64,000 nucleotides of DNA from Desulfobulbus alkaliphilus (GTDB taxonomy: Bacteria; Desulfobacterota; Desulfobulbia; Desulfobulbales; Desulfobulbaceae): the NCBI RefSeq assembly GCF_016918545.1, contig NZ_JAFFQC010000003.1:62001-126000 (forward strand). Reading direction: 5' to 3'. A model generated the notes under the pieces. It was not told the DNA's origin and ran no database searches. It was given only the letters and a program-made list of their open reading frames with translations. The position numbers and the translations under genes were made by a program. Below are positions 28,181 through 38,525 of this stretch, piece by piece (position 1 is the first letter of the stretch; each line of letters begins with the position of its first letter).

Positions 28181-28972
28181 GTGGAGTATTCATCTCTAGA
28201 ATTGACCAGTTCCGAGGGCGTTGCCACCCTGACCTTCAATCGCCCCAAGGCCCTCAATGCGCTCAACAGCGTGCTGCTTAATGAACTTGACCACGCCCTG
28301 GACAGCATCGCCAGCGACGAAAGTATCAGCGTCCTGATCCTCACAGGAGCAGGTGAAAAAGCCTTCATAGCCGGCGCCGACATCACTGAAATCGCCACCC
28401 TCACTCCGCTGGCTGCAAAGAAATTTGCCCAGTCCGGTCAGGCCGTCATCAGCAAACTGCAGGCCCTGCCCATACCGGTCATCGCCATGGTACATGGCTA
28501 CGCTCTTGGCGGTGGATGCGAAATGGCCCTTGCCTGCGACTTTATCTATGCGTCGGAAAAAACGGTTTTTGGCCTCCCGGAAATAAACCTCGGCATCATT
28601 CCCGGTTTTGGCGGAACCCAACGGCTTGCGCGTCTGGTCGGTTCAGGTCTCGCCAAGGAAATGATCTTCACCGGTCGCCACATCACCGCTGCTGAAGCTG
28701 CAAATATCGGCCTGGTCAACAAGGTTTTGCCACCCGAGGAATTACGCACCGGTGTGGAGGAGGTTGCTCGCCTGATCAGTACCAAGGGAAAAGCATCGCT
28801 CTGTGCTGCTAAACAGGCCGTGAACCAGGGGCTGAACACGGACCTGACCACAGGGCTCGCCCTGGAACGTGATGCCTTCGCCCTGTGCCTTGCCAGTCCC
28901 GATGCGCAGGAAGGGACCACCGCCTTTCTTGAAAAGCGAAAACCGGTCTTCAAGGGTCCTCTGCACAGGTAA
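28181..28972 (+). CDS. Enoyl-CoA hydratase / crotonase
   Basis: Hydrates trans-2-enoyl-CoA (crotonyl-CoA) to 3-hydroxyacyl-CoA. 263 residues, typical length. The oxyanion-hole segment AFIAGADITEIATL and the active-site region HGYALGGGCEMALACDF, FGLPEINLGIIPGFGGTQRL (with both catalytic-type Glu residues) are intact. The start is GTG 28181 preceded by AAGGAG. First gene of a plus-strand fatty-acid-oxidation module. It could act on crotonyl-CoA in either direction (oxidation, or butyrate-type synthesis). Confidence 0.93.
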   Translation: MEYSSLELTSSEGVATLTFNRPKALNALNSVLLNELDHALDSIASDESISVLILTGAGEKAFIAGADITEIATLTPLAAKKFAQSGQAVISKLQALPIPVIAMVHGYALGGGCEMALACDFIYASEKTVFGLPEINLGIIPGFGGTQRLARLVGSGLAKEMIFTGRHITAAEAANIGLVNKVLPPEELRTGVEEVARLISTKGKASLCAAKQAVNQGLNTDLTTGLALERDAFALCLASPDAQEGTTAFLEKRKPVFKGPLHR

Positions 28973-29288
28973 AAGCCTTTGCTGAACCAGCAAGCGAGGT
29001 TAAACAATAACCGAAACACCTCGCCGACTAAAGCGCAACATACCAGATGCGACCCAGGCAAGCACAGGCACCCCATCTCAGCCCGGATGCGGCTTGCCGC
29101 ACAAAAAGGCTATGGAGGACAGCCGCATCCGCACAAATCCGGGGCACCCGTGACCGTGTAATACGACAGAAACATGATGGTGATCGGTTAAATGCGACGA
29201 CATGGTAGGCCCCCGCGGCATTCATTGCTTTGACAGCAGGCGGGATCCGCCGACCAGATCAATATTGAATACGTTCAGGAGTGGACAA
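28973..29288. other. Intergenic region with a strong inverted repeat
   Basis: 316 bp without a gene. It contains GGATGCGGCT (29085-29094) and AGCCGCATCC (29121-29130), flanked outside by GCCC and, 9 bases beyond, ATCCGGGGC. This could be an attenuator or mRNA-stability structure between the hydratase and dehydrogenase genes. Confidence 0.5.
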
Positions 29289-30140
<852 letters not shown>

Positions 30141-30205
30141 TTGCCTGTACCGGACCAGCACCTGGTTTGACCGACCAGGCACACACCACAATGGAGAAGA
30201 AGGTG

Positions 30206-30655
30206 ATGAGTGACACGGCTTTTCAAGATCATTATCCTGATGATTATGCACATTGTTATGGCTGTGGCCGTCTTAACCCCGAAGGGCACCATCTGAAAAG
30301 TTATTGGGATGGTGAAGAGACGGTCTGCCGATATACCCCCGACCCCAAATACACCGGAGGATTTACCGGATTTCTTTATGGCGGCATCCTCGCTTCCCTC
30401 ATGGATTGTCATGGCGCGGGAACTGCCGCGGCAGCCAAAGCCAGGGAAGACGGCAAGCCCATTTCCCGCTTTGTCACTGCTTCACTCAAGGTCGATTTTC
30501 TTGCGCCGACCCCAGTCAACACCGAACTGGAAGTCCGTGGCAAAGTCAAGGAAATCAAGGGGAGGAAGGTTATCGTCGACCTGTCGGTCTCCGCGGCCGG
30601 AACTACCTGCGCCACCGGCACAGTGGTGATGGTGCAGATTCGAGACCAGCAATGA
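30206..30655 (+). CDS. Hotdog-fold acyl-CoA thioesterase (PaaI-like)
   Basis: 149 residues from ATG 30206, preceded by AAGG. Hotdog features: [20 protein letters not shown] (the loop and central helix carrying the catalytic-type residue) and [20 protein letters not shown], then [13 protein letters not shown]. The N-terminal [19 protein letters not shown] is typical of PaaI-type single-domain thioesterases. Placed between hydroxyacyl-CoA and acyl-CoA dehydrogenases, it may recycle CoA from dead-end acyl-CoAs. The substrate cannot be read from sequence. Two in-frame upstream starts exist but lack a ribosome binding site. Confidence 0.82.
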   Translation: MSDTAFQDHYPDDYAHCYGCGRLNPEGHHLKSYWDGEETVCRYTPDPKYTGGFTGFLYGGILASLMDCHGAGTAAAAKAREDGKPISRFVTASLKVDFLAPTPVNTELEVRGKVKEIKGRKVIVDLSVSAAGTTCATGTVVMVQIRDQQ

Positions 30656-30788
30656 GACACTCACTTCAACCAACCGTTACACCAAACGGAACATGACCCG
30701 TATCGAGATACCCTTTTTTCCGATAACATCGGCGCCGGTCGGGCAAGGACCTTCGCTGAAAGAAAACCTTACTGTGGGAGAACAACAC

Positions 30789-31934
30789 ATGAATTTCGAA
30801 TTGACCGAAGAGCAGAACCTCATTCGTGAGATGGTCAGAAGTTTTGCTGAAACCGAAGTAGCTCCGTCCGCGGCCAGCCGTGACGAGGAAGAATTGTTCG
30901 ACCGGGCCCTGATGTATGACCGGCTCGGAGAACTGGGTCTGACCGGCATCGTTTTTCCAGAGGAATACGGAGGCGCTGGTGCCGATTATATCAGCTACGC
31001 CATTGCTGTCGAAGAACTGTCCAGGGTCTGCGGTTCCACCGGCGTGACCCTTTCCGCCCATCTCTCCCTCTGTGCCAATCCGATCTTCATGTTCGGCACC
31101 GAGGAGCAGAAGCAGACATTTCTCAAGCCCCTGGCAACCGGTGAAAAACTGGGCGGCTTCGGCCTCACTGAGCCTTCAGCCGGTTCCGATGCCGGTGGGA
31201 CCAAGACCACCGCCACCCGGGACGGAGATGACTGGATCCTCAACGGATCCAAGATCTTCATCACCAATGGCGGCGATGCGGAAACCTATGTAGTCCTTGC
31301 CCGTAGCGACAAGAGCGCGGAAAAACACCGCGGCATCAGCGCTTATATCGTCGAGAAGGGAACCCCCGGTTTTTCCTTTGGTAAAAAAGAAAAGAAAATG
31401 GGCATCAGATCCTCGCCTACCATGGAACTGGTGTTTGAAAACTGCCGTATTCCGGGTGCCAACCTGCTGGGCCAGGAAGGACAAGGGTTCAAAGTCGCCA
31501 TGAAAACCCTGGATGGCGGCCGTATCGGCATTGCCGCCCAGGCCCTCGGGATTGCCCAGGGGGCACTTGACGCCACCATTGCCTACACCAAGGAACGTGA
31601 ACAGTTCAATCAACCTGTTGCCTCATTCCAGGGGGTGCATTTTCAGCTGGCTGACATGGCCACTCAGATCGAAGCGTCCCGGCTGCTGATCTACAACGCC
31701 GCGTACCGGGCAAGTGCCGGACTTTCCTATTCCCATGAAGCAGCCATGGCCAAGCTGTATGCCAGCGAAACCGCCATGCGGGTCACCACTCAGGCGGTGC
31801 AACTCCACGGAGGATATGGCTACACCCGTGAATTTCCGGTTGAACGTATGATGCGTGACGCCAAAATCACCGAAATCTATGAAGGAACCAGCGAGATTCA
31901 TCGACTTGTCATCGGCACCGCTTTGATCCGCTGA
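30789..31934 (+). CDS. Acyl-CoA dehydrogenase (short-chain/butyryl type)
   Basis: FAD enzyme that makes 2-enoyl-CoA and gives electrons to ETF. 381 residues from ATG 30789 with GGGAG upstream. Signatures: [40 protein letters not shown] (first family signature), [54 protein letters not shown], and [17 protein letters not shown] with the catalytic Glu of the YEGTSEI stretch. The best guess is short-chain (butyryl-CoA) specificity from overall similarity. Directly upstream of the ETF oxidoreductase and etfBA. Confidence 0.94.
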   Translation: MNFELTEEQNLIREMVRSFAETEVAPSAASRDEEELFDRALMYDRLGELGLTGIVFPEEYGGAGADYISYAIAVEELSRVCGSTGVTLSAHLSLCANPIFMFGTEEQKQTFLKPLATGEKLGGFGLTEPSAGSDAGGTKTTATRDGDDWILNGSKIFITNGGDAETYVVLARSDKSAEKHRGISAYIVEKGTPGFSFGKKEKKMGIRSSPTMELVFENCRIPGANLLGQEGQGFKVAMKTLDGGRIGIAAQALGIAQGALDATIAYTKEREQFNQPVASFQGVHFQLADMATQIEASRLLIYNAAYRASAGLSYSHEAAMAKLYASETAMRVTTQAVQLHGGYGYTREFPVERMMRDAKITEIYEGTSEIHRLVIGTALIR

Positions 31935-32006
31935 GAGGCCACGGGCTGCAACCTGACACCGGCCTGGCTGCAACAACCCCAGGATCGTTTCTATGACTTG
32001 ACAAGC

Positions 32007-32049
32007 ACACAAAGAGAGGCGGGCTGCCCCTGCCCACCTCTCTTTGTGT
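32007..32049 (+). other. Perfect 13-bp inverted repeat between acyl-CoA dehydrogenase and ETF oxidoreductase genes
   Basis: ACACAAAGAGAGG (32007-32019) and CCTCTCTTTGTGT (32037-32049) with a 17-base GC-rich loop; a T-run (about 32060-32066) comes a few bases later. Could be an intercistronic attenuator, a processing hairpin or an inefficient terminator that sets the ratio of dehydrogenase to membrane oxidoreductase. Confidence 0.6.
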
Positions 32050-32083
32050 CCGCATCTACATTTTTTTGGAATTGGAGGTATGG

Positions 32084-34087
32084 ATGGAGTTTACCCGTGA
32101 AATTTACTGGAATGTCGGTCAAGGGTTCACCACCCTTGGCCCCATGTATTTCCTGGTCCTGGTAACTTTGTCCGTGTTCGTCTACGGCTTCATTCGACGG
32201 TGGCGGGTCTACCGACTCGGCCAGCCCCTTAACCGTACAGACCATCGCGGTGCACGCCTCAAAAGCATGCTCAGCCATGTCCTGTTGCAGACCAAGGTTC
32301 TCCGAGTTCAGGGCCCCGGCACAATGCACGCTCTGTTCTTCTGGAGTTTTTTCATTCTCTTCCTCGGCACCATTCTCATTGTCCTCCAGGCCGACTTCAC
32401 CGATCTTTTTTTTGATGTCGTCTTCCTCAAGGGAAATTTTTACAAATTCTTTTCCCTGACTCTGGATCTGGCCGGGCTGGTGGCCCTGTGCATGGTTGCG
32501 GGCCTGATGATCCGACGCTATCTGCTCCGACCGCCCGGACTGATCACCGGCCGCGATGATCTCATCATGCACCTGTTGCTGCTGACCATTCTCATTACCG
32601 GTTTTCTGATCGAAGGGGCCCGGATGGCAGTGACGGAACTCGGAACACCGTTGGCGATCTGGTCACCGGTCGGCCTTGTGGTTGCCAAGGCGCTCAGTGG
32701 TCTTGGCGAGGAAGCGCTGCGCACCCTGCATGTCCTGATCTGGTGGCTTCATCTTGTCCTGGCCCTGGTTTTTATCGCTCTTATTCCTTTCACCAAGTTG
32801 CGCCACATCTTCACCACCAGTGCCAACTCTTTTTTTGCCGATCGCGGTCCCACCGGCAAGTTGACCTCCATCAATCTCGAAGATGAAACCACGGAAAAGT
32901 TCGGGGCCAATGAACTGGATGATCTCCGCTGGAAGGATATTTTCGACGCCGATGCCTGTACCCTGTGCAAACGCTGCCAGGATCGTTGTCCTGCCTATGC
33001 AACCGGTAAACCGCTTTCACCGATGCAGCTGGTCACGCAGATCGGTGCAACCGCCTTCAGCAATCCCGGAGCCAATCTCATCGATGTCACCAGTCGCGAC
33101 GTACTCTGGGCCTGCACCACCTGCCGGGCCTGTGAGGATATCTGTCCCGCCTCCATTGAGCACGTTGATAAAATCATCGCCATGCGCCGTAACCTGGTTC
33201 TCATGGAGGGTGAATTTCCCGGCGAGGAAGTGATGACTGCCATGGAGCAGACCGAGGTGAACGGCAACCCCCTGGGCATGGGGTATGCCTCCCGGGGTGA
33301 TTGGGCCGAGTCCCTGGGTGTTAAAACCCTGGCCGAAGACAGTGCCGTCGATATTCTCTATTTTGTCGGCTGTTACGCTTCCTTTGACAAACGCAACATC
33401 GCCGTGGCCAGAAGCTTTATTGCCCTATGCCAGGCTGCCGGTCTCCGAGTCGGTATTCTTGGAAAAGAAGAAAAATGCTGTGGCGAACCGATGCGGAAGA
33501 TGGGCAACGAATACCTGTACCAGACCCTGGCCATGGATATGATCGAGACCATCAAAGGCTATGGTGTCAGTCAAATCGTCACCACCTGTCCCCATTGTTT
33601 CAACACGCTGAACAAAGATTACCGCGATTTCGATTTCGATATCAAGGTTGAGCATCATACCGTGTTTCTCGATCGACTCATCAAGGATGGGACCCTGCGC
33701 ATCAATCGGGACGTCTTCTCCTGCACCTACCATGATTCCTGCTACCTGGGTCGCCACAATGAGATATACGAGGCACCCAGAAACCTGATCCAGACCGCGG
33801 GAGGCCGCCTCACGGAAATGGAGAAAAATCGTGACCAGGGCTTTTGCTGCAGTGCCGGAGGAGGGCGGATCATGGCGGAGGAAAACATCGGTGAGCGGAT
33901 CAATGTCAAACGGGTTCAAATGGCCGGGGCCACCGGGGCGCCGCAACTGCTTGCCAACTGCCCCTTCTGCCTGACCATGTTCGAAGACGGGGTCAAAGGT
34001 GCGGAGATTGAAGAGTCCCTGCGCCCCAGAGACATTGCCGAAGTGTTGGCCGAACGACTCGTTGTCCAGGATACGCCAGGATCGTGA
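32084..34087 (+). CDS. Membrane Fe-S/CCG protein, probable ETF:quinone oxidoreductase (EMO-like)
   Basis: 667 residues from ATG 32084 (GGAGG upstream). The N-terminal third has about six membrane helices of the nitrate-reductase-gamma/heme b type (GPMYFLVLVTLSVFVYGFI, FWSFFILFLGTILIVLQADF, LMHLLLLTILITGFLIEGAR-like, VLIWWLHLVLALVFIALI). Next come two 4Fe-4S motifs (CTLCKRCQDRCP and CTTCRACEDICP) and two CCG domains (EEKCCGEPMRKMGNE and DQGFCCSAGGGRI with preceding HDSCYLGR). This layout matches ETF:(methyl)menaquinone oxidoreductases of syntrophs and sulfate reducers; the neighbouring etfBA supports the role of passing ETF electrons to menaquinone. Confidence 0.88.
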   Translation: MEFTREIYWNVGQGFTTLGPMYFLVLVTLSVFVYGFIRRWRVYRLGQPLNRTDHRGARLKSMLSHVLLQTKVLRVQGPGTMHALFFWSFFILFLGTILIVLQADFTDLFFDVVFLKGNFYKFFSLTLDLAGLVALCMVAGLMIRRYLLRPPGLITGRDDLIMHLLLLTILITGFLIEGARMAVTELGTPLAIWSPVGLVVAKALSGLGEEALRTLHVLIWWLHLVLALVFIALIPFTKLRHIFTTSANSFFADRGPTGKLTSINLEDETTEKFGANELDDLRWKDIFDADACTLCKRCQDRCPAYATGKPLSPMQLVTQIGATAFSNPGANLIDVTSRDVLWACTTCRACEDICPASIEHVDKIIAMRRNLVLMEGEFPGEEVMTAMEQTEVNGNPLGMGYASRGDWAESLGVKTLAEDSAVDILYFVGCYASFDKRNIAVARSFIALCQAAGLRVGILGKEEKCCGEPMRKMGNEYLYQTLAMDMIETIKGYGVSQIVTTCPHCFNTLNKDYRDFDFDIKVEHHTVFLDRLIKDGTLRINRDVFSCTYHDSCYLGRHNEIYEAPRNLIQTAGGRLTEMEKNRDQGFCCSAGGGRIMAEENIGERINVKRVQMAGATGAPQLLANCPFCLTMFEDGVKGAEIEESLRPRDIAEVLAERLVVQDTPGS

Positions 34088-34273
34088 AATCCGGCCCACG
34101 CGTTTCGGTATCGGCCACGCTCCGGTCTCCTCAGGCCTGGTGTGGCGGGCCGGCTTTTACCCTTGGAATTCTCAACCAACCTTGAGCTGAACCATCATGG
34201 TACAGCCATATTTCACTTCAACAGACAGAAACCGTTACTCAATCATCACCACGCCTGAAGCTGGAGGGGCAAG

Positions 34274-35041
34274 ATGAACATACTGATTTGCATCAAACAG
34301 GTTCCGGATATGGAATCAAAATTCAAGGTCAATGCCCAGGGCAACTGGTACGATCGGGCTGATCTTGCCTGGCGGATGAATGAATACGATGAATACGCCG
34401 TGGAACAGGCCGTCCGTTTGAAGGAACAGGTGGGCGAAGCCGACCTGACCGTTCTCTGCGTTGGCCCCGATCAGGTCAAGGAAACCATGAAAAAGGCCTT
34501 GGCCATGGGTTGCGACCGCGGTGTCCACATCGCAGACAATGATTCCTGCATGCGTGAACCCTTTGCGATTGCCACCATGATCGCCGATTTCGCCCGCGAC
34601 AAGCAGTTCGATATCATTTTCACCGGAATGCAGTCCCAGGATCGCGGCAGCGCCCAGGTGGGCGTCATGATCGCCGAACTGCTGAACATCAGCGCTGTGA
34701 CCACCATTGTCGAATTTGCCTATGACAATGGCACCATCAGTGTCAAACGTGAACTGGAAGGAGGCAGCAAGGCTCTGGTCACCGTCACCGCTCCCGTGGT
34801 GCTCACCTGCCAGCTTGGCCTCAACACCCCACGCTACCCGACCCTGCCCAATATCATGAAGGCAAAGAAAAAGGAAATGCTGACCATTGCCGCCGCCACC
34901 GACGAGCAAGGCAGACAGGAGACCGCTGCTTTCTACTTTCCGCAAAGAAAGGGTGGTGGACTTGTTCTGGAAGGCGATCCTCCGGAGTTGGCCGACAAAC
35001 TCATTCAACTGCTCAAAGAAAAGACCGGCGCACTGGCCTAG
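34274..35041 (+). CDS. etfB: Electron transfer flavoprotein, beta subunit
   Basis: 255 residues: MNILICIKQVPDMESKFKVN at the start, ALAMGCDRGVHIADND, FTGMQSQDRGSAQVGVMIAE (the conserved beta-subunit block), and VTVTAPVVLTCQLGLNTPRY followed by PNIMKAKKKEM. Forms a heterodimer with EtfA, carrying FAD and accepting electrons from acyl-CoA dehydrogenase. GGAGGGG precedes the ATG; 11 bp separate it from etfA. Whether this pair is bifurcating cannot be told from these motifs alone; next to an EMO-like membrane protein a non-bifurcating role is more likely. Confidence 0.95.
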   Translation: MNILICIKQVPDMESKFKVNAQGNWYDRADLAWRMNEYDEYAVEQAVRLKEQVGEADLTVLCVGPDQVKETMKKALAMGCDRGVHIADNDSCMREPFAIATMIADFARDKQFDIIFTGMQSQDRGSAQVGVMIAELLNISAVTTIVEFAYDNGTISVKRELEGGSKALVTVTAPVVLTCQLGLNTPRYPTLPNIMKAKKKEMLTIAAATDEQGRQETAAFYFPQRKGGGLVLEGDPPELADKLIQLLKEKTGALA

Positions 35042-35052
35042 GAGACGCGACC

Positions 35053-35970
35053 ATGAAGACCTTACTTGTTGCAGAATTCCGGGAGGGAAAACTGCGTGTT
35101 GAATATTCTCAACTGATCGCCTTTGCCCAGGAACTCGGTGCGGAAAGTGCCATGTTTCTTGTCGGCAGCCCTGATGAACTGCCACGGTTTGACGGCACCC
35201 TCTACCTGGCGGATGTCAACTCCTACGGCGAATACAATCCCGCGGTCCACAAGCAACTGCTGCTCGATGTCATTGCCAAGGAACAACCTGAAACCATTGT
35301 TTTTCACCACTCCTCTTATGGGTGGGATCTGGCCCCGCGGATAGCCATAGCCCTCAAGGCGGCGCAGATTTCCGAGGTCGTAGCCATCGAGGACGGCAAA
35401 CCGGTTGTTCCGGTCTGTAACGCCAAGCTACGGCGGACGATCACATCGAGGACACCGCAGACAGTCCTGACGCTGCAGGCCGGAGCCTTTGGCATGGATG
35501 AGGAACCATCCGGCACCCCTTCTGTGGTCCAGATCGATACAGATACCACCGGCACGGTTCTCTGCAGCGGCTATGAGGCAGCCAAGACCGAGGGAGTCGA
35601 CCTGAGCAAAACAGAGGTTATTGTCAGCGCCGGTCGAGGACTAGGCAAACCGGAGAACATCGCCATGGTACACGCGTTGGCCAAAGTACTGAGGGGCGAA
35701 TACGGAGCCAGCCGGCCGGTGGTGGACGCCGGCTGGGTCGAGCACAACCGGCAGATCGGCACCACCGGAAACACGGTCACTCCGAGACTGTATATCGCCT
35801 GCGGCATCTCCGGGGCGATCCAGCATCTGGCCGGAATGAAGAAGTCTGATTTCATCGTCGCCATCAACACCGATAAAGACGCCCCCATTGGCGAAGTTGC
35901 CGATGTGTTCGTGGTGGCCGACGTCAAACAGTTTCTTCCGGTACTCACGGAAAAACTGCAGAACCTGTAA
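35053..35970 (+). CDS. etfA: Electron transfer flavoprotein, alpha subunit
   Basis: 305 residues, standard for EtfA. The C-terminal FAD-binding domain is clear: VIVSAGRGLGKPENIAMVHA, RPVVDAGWVEHNRQIGTTGN, VTPRLYIACGISGAIQHLAG, DFIVAINTDKDAPIGEVADV and a final KQFLPVLTEKLQNL helix. AGGAG lies upstream of the ATG. It is the last gene of the beta-oxidation module; a hairpin overlapping its stop region probably terminates the opposite-strand gene and may also mark its own end. Confidence 0.95.
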   Translation: MKTLLVAEFREGKLRVEYSQLIAFAQELGAESAMFLVGSPDELPRFDGTLYLADVNSYGEYNPAVHKQLLLDVIAKEQPETIVFHHSSYGWDLAPRIAIALKAAQISEVVAIEDGKPVVPVCNAKLRRTITSRTPQTVLTLQAGAFGMDEEPSGTPSVVQIDTDTTGTVLCSGYEAAKTEGVDLSKTEVIVSAGRGLGKPENIAMVHALAKVLRGEYGASRPVVDAGWVEHNRQIGTTGNTVTPRLYIACGISGAIQHLAGMKKSDFIVAINTDKDAPIGEVADVFVVADVKQFLPVLTEKLQNL

Positions 35971-36013
35971 AAAAAAGCGAGGGTTGCGCTTCACGATATA
36001 AGCGCAGCCCCCG
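35969..36013 (-). terminator. Hairpin terminator for the Tim44-like gene
   Basis: On the minus strand a GC-rich stem (GGGGGCTGCGCTT / AAGCGCAACCCTCGC, with a short AT loop) is followed by eight Ts; the T-run overlaps the etfA stop codon. On the plus strand it lacks a T-run. Confidence 0.6.
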
Positions 36014-36033
36014 AGGGTGAAAAAACACTATAT

Positions 36034-36074
36034 CCTGGATCCGTGAGCGGTCGCCCGTGCGTCACGGATTCAGG
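36034..36074 (-). repeat. Dispersed repeat, minimal 41-bp derivative (copy 12)
   Basis: CCTGGATCCGTGAGCGGTCG then CCCGTGCGTCACGGATTCAGG: both inverted ends with almost no interior, so it would form a simple hairpin. Sits between convergent etfA and the Tim44-like gene. Confidence 0.85.
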
Positions 36075-36104
36075 TATATAGAATATGGTATGGGAGATCG
36101 GTTC

Positions 36105-37061
36105 TCAGTCTTCTTCGACCACCTCAATCCCCTCCAGTTTCCAGTCTTCTGTTCCCACCGGACGGGCCCAAGTCCATTTCTCGGCAAATTTCACCGGTTC
36201 GTTCATACTGCCCTCAAGCAATTCCCCCGTCTTTTCATCCACCGTGTATTGAAGCAGGTTGGCGGTAAACAGGACAGTGACGAAATCTTCACCGTTGTCA
36301 CTGCCTGCTGCAACTATTTCTAGACGGCGCACCGCAATACTTTCCAGTTTATTCAGCCGCCCCTGTTCCTTCAATTCCTTGAAATGTTCCTCATACTCGG
36401 CTGCCAGTTGGGTACCGAGCAGGTGGCCATGGGCCGAAAGGTCGCGTCGTGTCCAACCCGCCTGAATCTTGAAAAAGACATCCGAGGCGATTTCGAGAAA
36501 ATACTTCTCGTCAAACCCTGGATCCGTGGCACGGATCTCCGCCAGCCCGGCGGCAACGGGATCGGTCTCGAGACCGGAAATAACCGGAGGAGGCGAGGAG
36601 TCAGTGCTGGAACCAAATCCGCCGAATGCCCCCTGGAATCTGTTGCCATCTGTTGCCTGTCCACCGGCGGAGGTGGCTGCGACCGGTCGGTTCTTGAAGC
36701 GCCGATAAAGGAAATAACCAACACCTCCAAGGAGCAACAGCGGCAAAATTCCCATGCCGGTGCCACCGGCACCGAAAAGACTGCCCAGCAGTAAACCACC
36801 GATGGCGCCACCGATCAGGCCACCCATCAAGCCGCGTCCCATGCCTCCGGCTGCTGCCTGCTGTTGCTGCTGCGGCTGCTGTCGGGTTGCCTGCGTTGGA
36901 GCCGCCTGCTGTTGTGCCGGTCGGGTAGCAGGACTGCTGAAAGATCGGCCGCCGGATCTGGAACGGGCATCGCAATACTCAGTCAAAATGCCGGCCTCAA
37001 TAAAGGCCAAAGTGAAAAAAGCCAACAAAAAAGGGGTACATCGTGTCAATAAAGCAAGCAT
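36105..37061 (-). CDS. Tim44-like domain protein with signal and glycine-rich region
   Basis: 318 residues from ATG 37061. N-terminal hydrophobic signal (MLALLTRCTPFLLAFFTLAF), a Gln/Ala-rich low-complexity stretch (residues about 45-70), a glycine-zipper segment (RGLMGGLIGGAIGGLLLGSL) and a second hydrophobic helix (GMGILPLLLLGGVGYFLYRR) before a flexible linker. The C-terminal 150 residues match the Tim44/MRPL45-like fold (FLEIASDVFFKIQAGWTRRD, LNKLESIAVRRLEIVAAGSD, EKWTWARPVGTEDWKLEGIE). Likely membrane-associated; bacterial role unknown. The frame extends upstream without family-like sequence. Confidence 0.85.
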   Translation of the reverse strand: MLALLTRCTPFLLAFFTLAFIEAGILTEYCDARSRSGGRSFSSPATRPAQQQAAPTQATRQQPQQQQQAAAGGMGRGLMGGLIGGAIGGLLLGSLFGAGGTGMGILPLLLLGGVGYFLYRRFKNRPVAATSAGGQATDGNRFQGAFGGFGSSTDSSPPPVISGLETDPVAAGLAEIRATDPGFDEKYFLEIASDVFFKIQAGWTRRDLSAHGHLLGTQLAAEYEEHFKELKEQGRLNKLESIAVRRLEIVAAGSDNGEDFVTVLFTANLLQYTVDEKTGELLEGSMNEPVKFAEKWTWARPVGTEDWKLEGIEVVEED

Positions 37062-37334
37062 AATCAGTTTTCCGTCGCTACATTGTTTGGGAGTGACAAC
37101 GATCCGCTTCCTGCAGTCCGCGGATCCGGCGAAACTCCAGTTGAATCTGGTCAAATGGATAAACGTGTTTATTCTACTTAGGATAGCCCGGATGTCAAGG
37201 TAATCCGGCATCACCAACCCTGCTTATTCTTTTGATTCATCGATGAAACATCCGGCACATTCAACCGCTTCGCACATCAGCAACTGATCTGTTCTTCAGG
37301 CTACTTCTGCTTTCGACCCTTCACCAGCGAGGGT

Positions 37335-38309
37335 ATGGAATCGATATCCACAGGTTCACTGATTGCCTCTTTCTCCGCGCACATGACCCCTGCATTCGAT
37401 CTCGACAAGGACAACAGCAACCCGGATAGTGACCAGCCCATTCTTTCTGATCCGATCGAGGTCGCCAGCGGCACAGAATCCGACCTCCATGCCTTCTCCC
37501 TCGTTCTGGCCGCAATGGAAATCGACCATGTGGTCGATGTTCACAAGGGCAAAGTCCTGGTCGCTCGCCGCGATGCCAGACAGGCTCGCATGCATCTGAC
37601 CAGCTACCAGGAAGAAAATCGTCACTGGCCGCCAAAACCGCCACCCCTGCTGCCAGTACGCCCGGAAACGCCCCCTACCCTGCTGATCATGGGTGCCTTG
37701 GCGCTGTTTCATGCCCACACAGGCCCATGGTCGGAGGACAGTCCCTGGTTTGTCTACGGCTGCATCAACAGCAAGGCCATACTTGAACAGGGAGAGTGGT
37801 GGCGCCTGGTGACAGCTCTGACCCTGCATGCTGACCTGCTCCACCTGGTTGGTAACTGCCTCATTGGTGGCGTGATGATTCACTTTCTCAGCAAAATGCT
37901 GGGCTATGGTCTGGCCTGGCTGTTGCTGATCGCCAATGGTGCCGCCGGCAATCTGCTCAACATCCTCCTCCGTGAACAGCTGCACCTCTCTGTGGGACTT
38001 TCAACCGCTATTTTTGCCACCATCGGTCTGTTCACCGGCATTCGTCTCACCCAGATCCATCGTCGTTCACTCCGCGAATTCTTCCTTCCCATCGGGGCCG
38101 CTATGGGTCTGTTTACTTTCCTCGGCGGTGAAGGGCCCAGGACTGATATCGGTGCCCATTTTTTCGGTTGCCTGAGCGGTCTGTTGTGTGGAATTGGCCT
38201 AGGCCGTACCACCGTGATGACAACCTCCAGAAGTTCTTTGAGCGAAGCCGTTCTTCTCGTCTTTGCCTTTTCCCTGGTCCAGATCAGCTGGACCCTCGCT
38301 TTGGGTTGA
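37335..38309 (+). CDS. Rhomboid-family intramembrane serine protease
   Basis: 324 residues. A soluble N-terminal part of about 115 residues precedes six membrane helices. The catalytic Ser lies in HLSVGLSTAIFATIGLFTGI (G-x-S where GASGA is usual), and the catalytic His in TDIGAHFFGCLSGLLCGIGL. HADLLHLVGNCLIGGVMIHF matches the conserved H-x(2)-x-N region of helix 2, and WWRLVTALTLHAD the segment before it. Predicted to cleave membrane proteins. GAGGGT precedes the ATG. hflKC lies downstream on the same strand; a functional link in membrane protein quality control is possible but not shown. Confidence 0.86.
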   Translation: MESISTGSLIASFSAHMTPAFDLDKDNSNPDSDQPILSDPIEVASGTESDLHAFSLVLAAMEIDHVVDVHKGKVLVARRDARQARMHLTSYQEENRHWPPKPPPLLPVRPETPPTLLIMGALALFHAHTGPWSEDSPWFVYGCINSKAILEQGEWWRLVTALTLHADLLHLVGNCLIGGVMIHFLSKMLGYGLAWLLLIANGAAGNLLNILLREQLHLSVGLSTAIFATIGLFTGIRLTQIHRRSLREFFLPIGAAMGLFTFLGGEGPRTDIGAHFFGCLSGLLCGIGLGRTTVMTTSRSSLSEAVLLVFAFSLVQISWTLALG

Positions 38310-38525
38310 TTTGCCGGTATTGTCCCGGCACTTGCCAACAAAATGGCTCTATTCTGTCCGATCTTGTTTGACCTTGTTGTCTTGAATGTATAAGATATGA
38401 TTTGTATGTCAATCAACTGAGTCGAGGAGGCCCCCGTTGTGGCACGCGGCAATCCCCGCCGCCTCAGCACTGATCCCACTCCCGCGACCTATCACCATCC
38501 AACGCACCCATCCGGAGTTGTCCCT

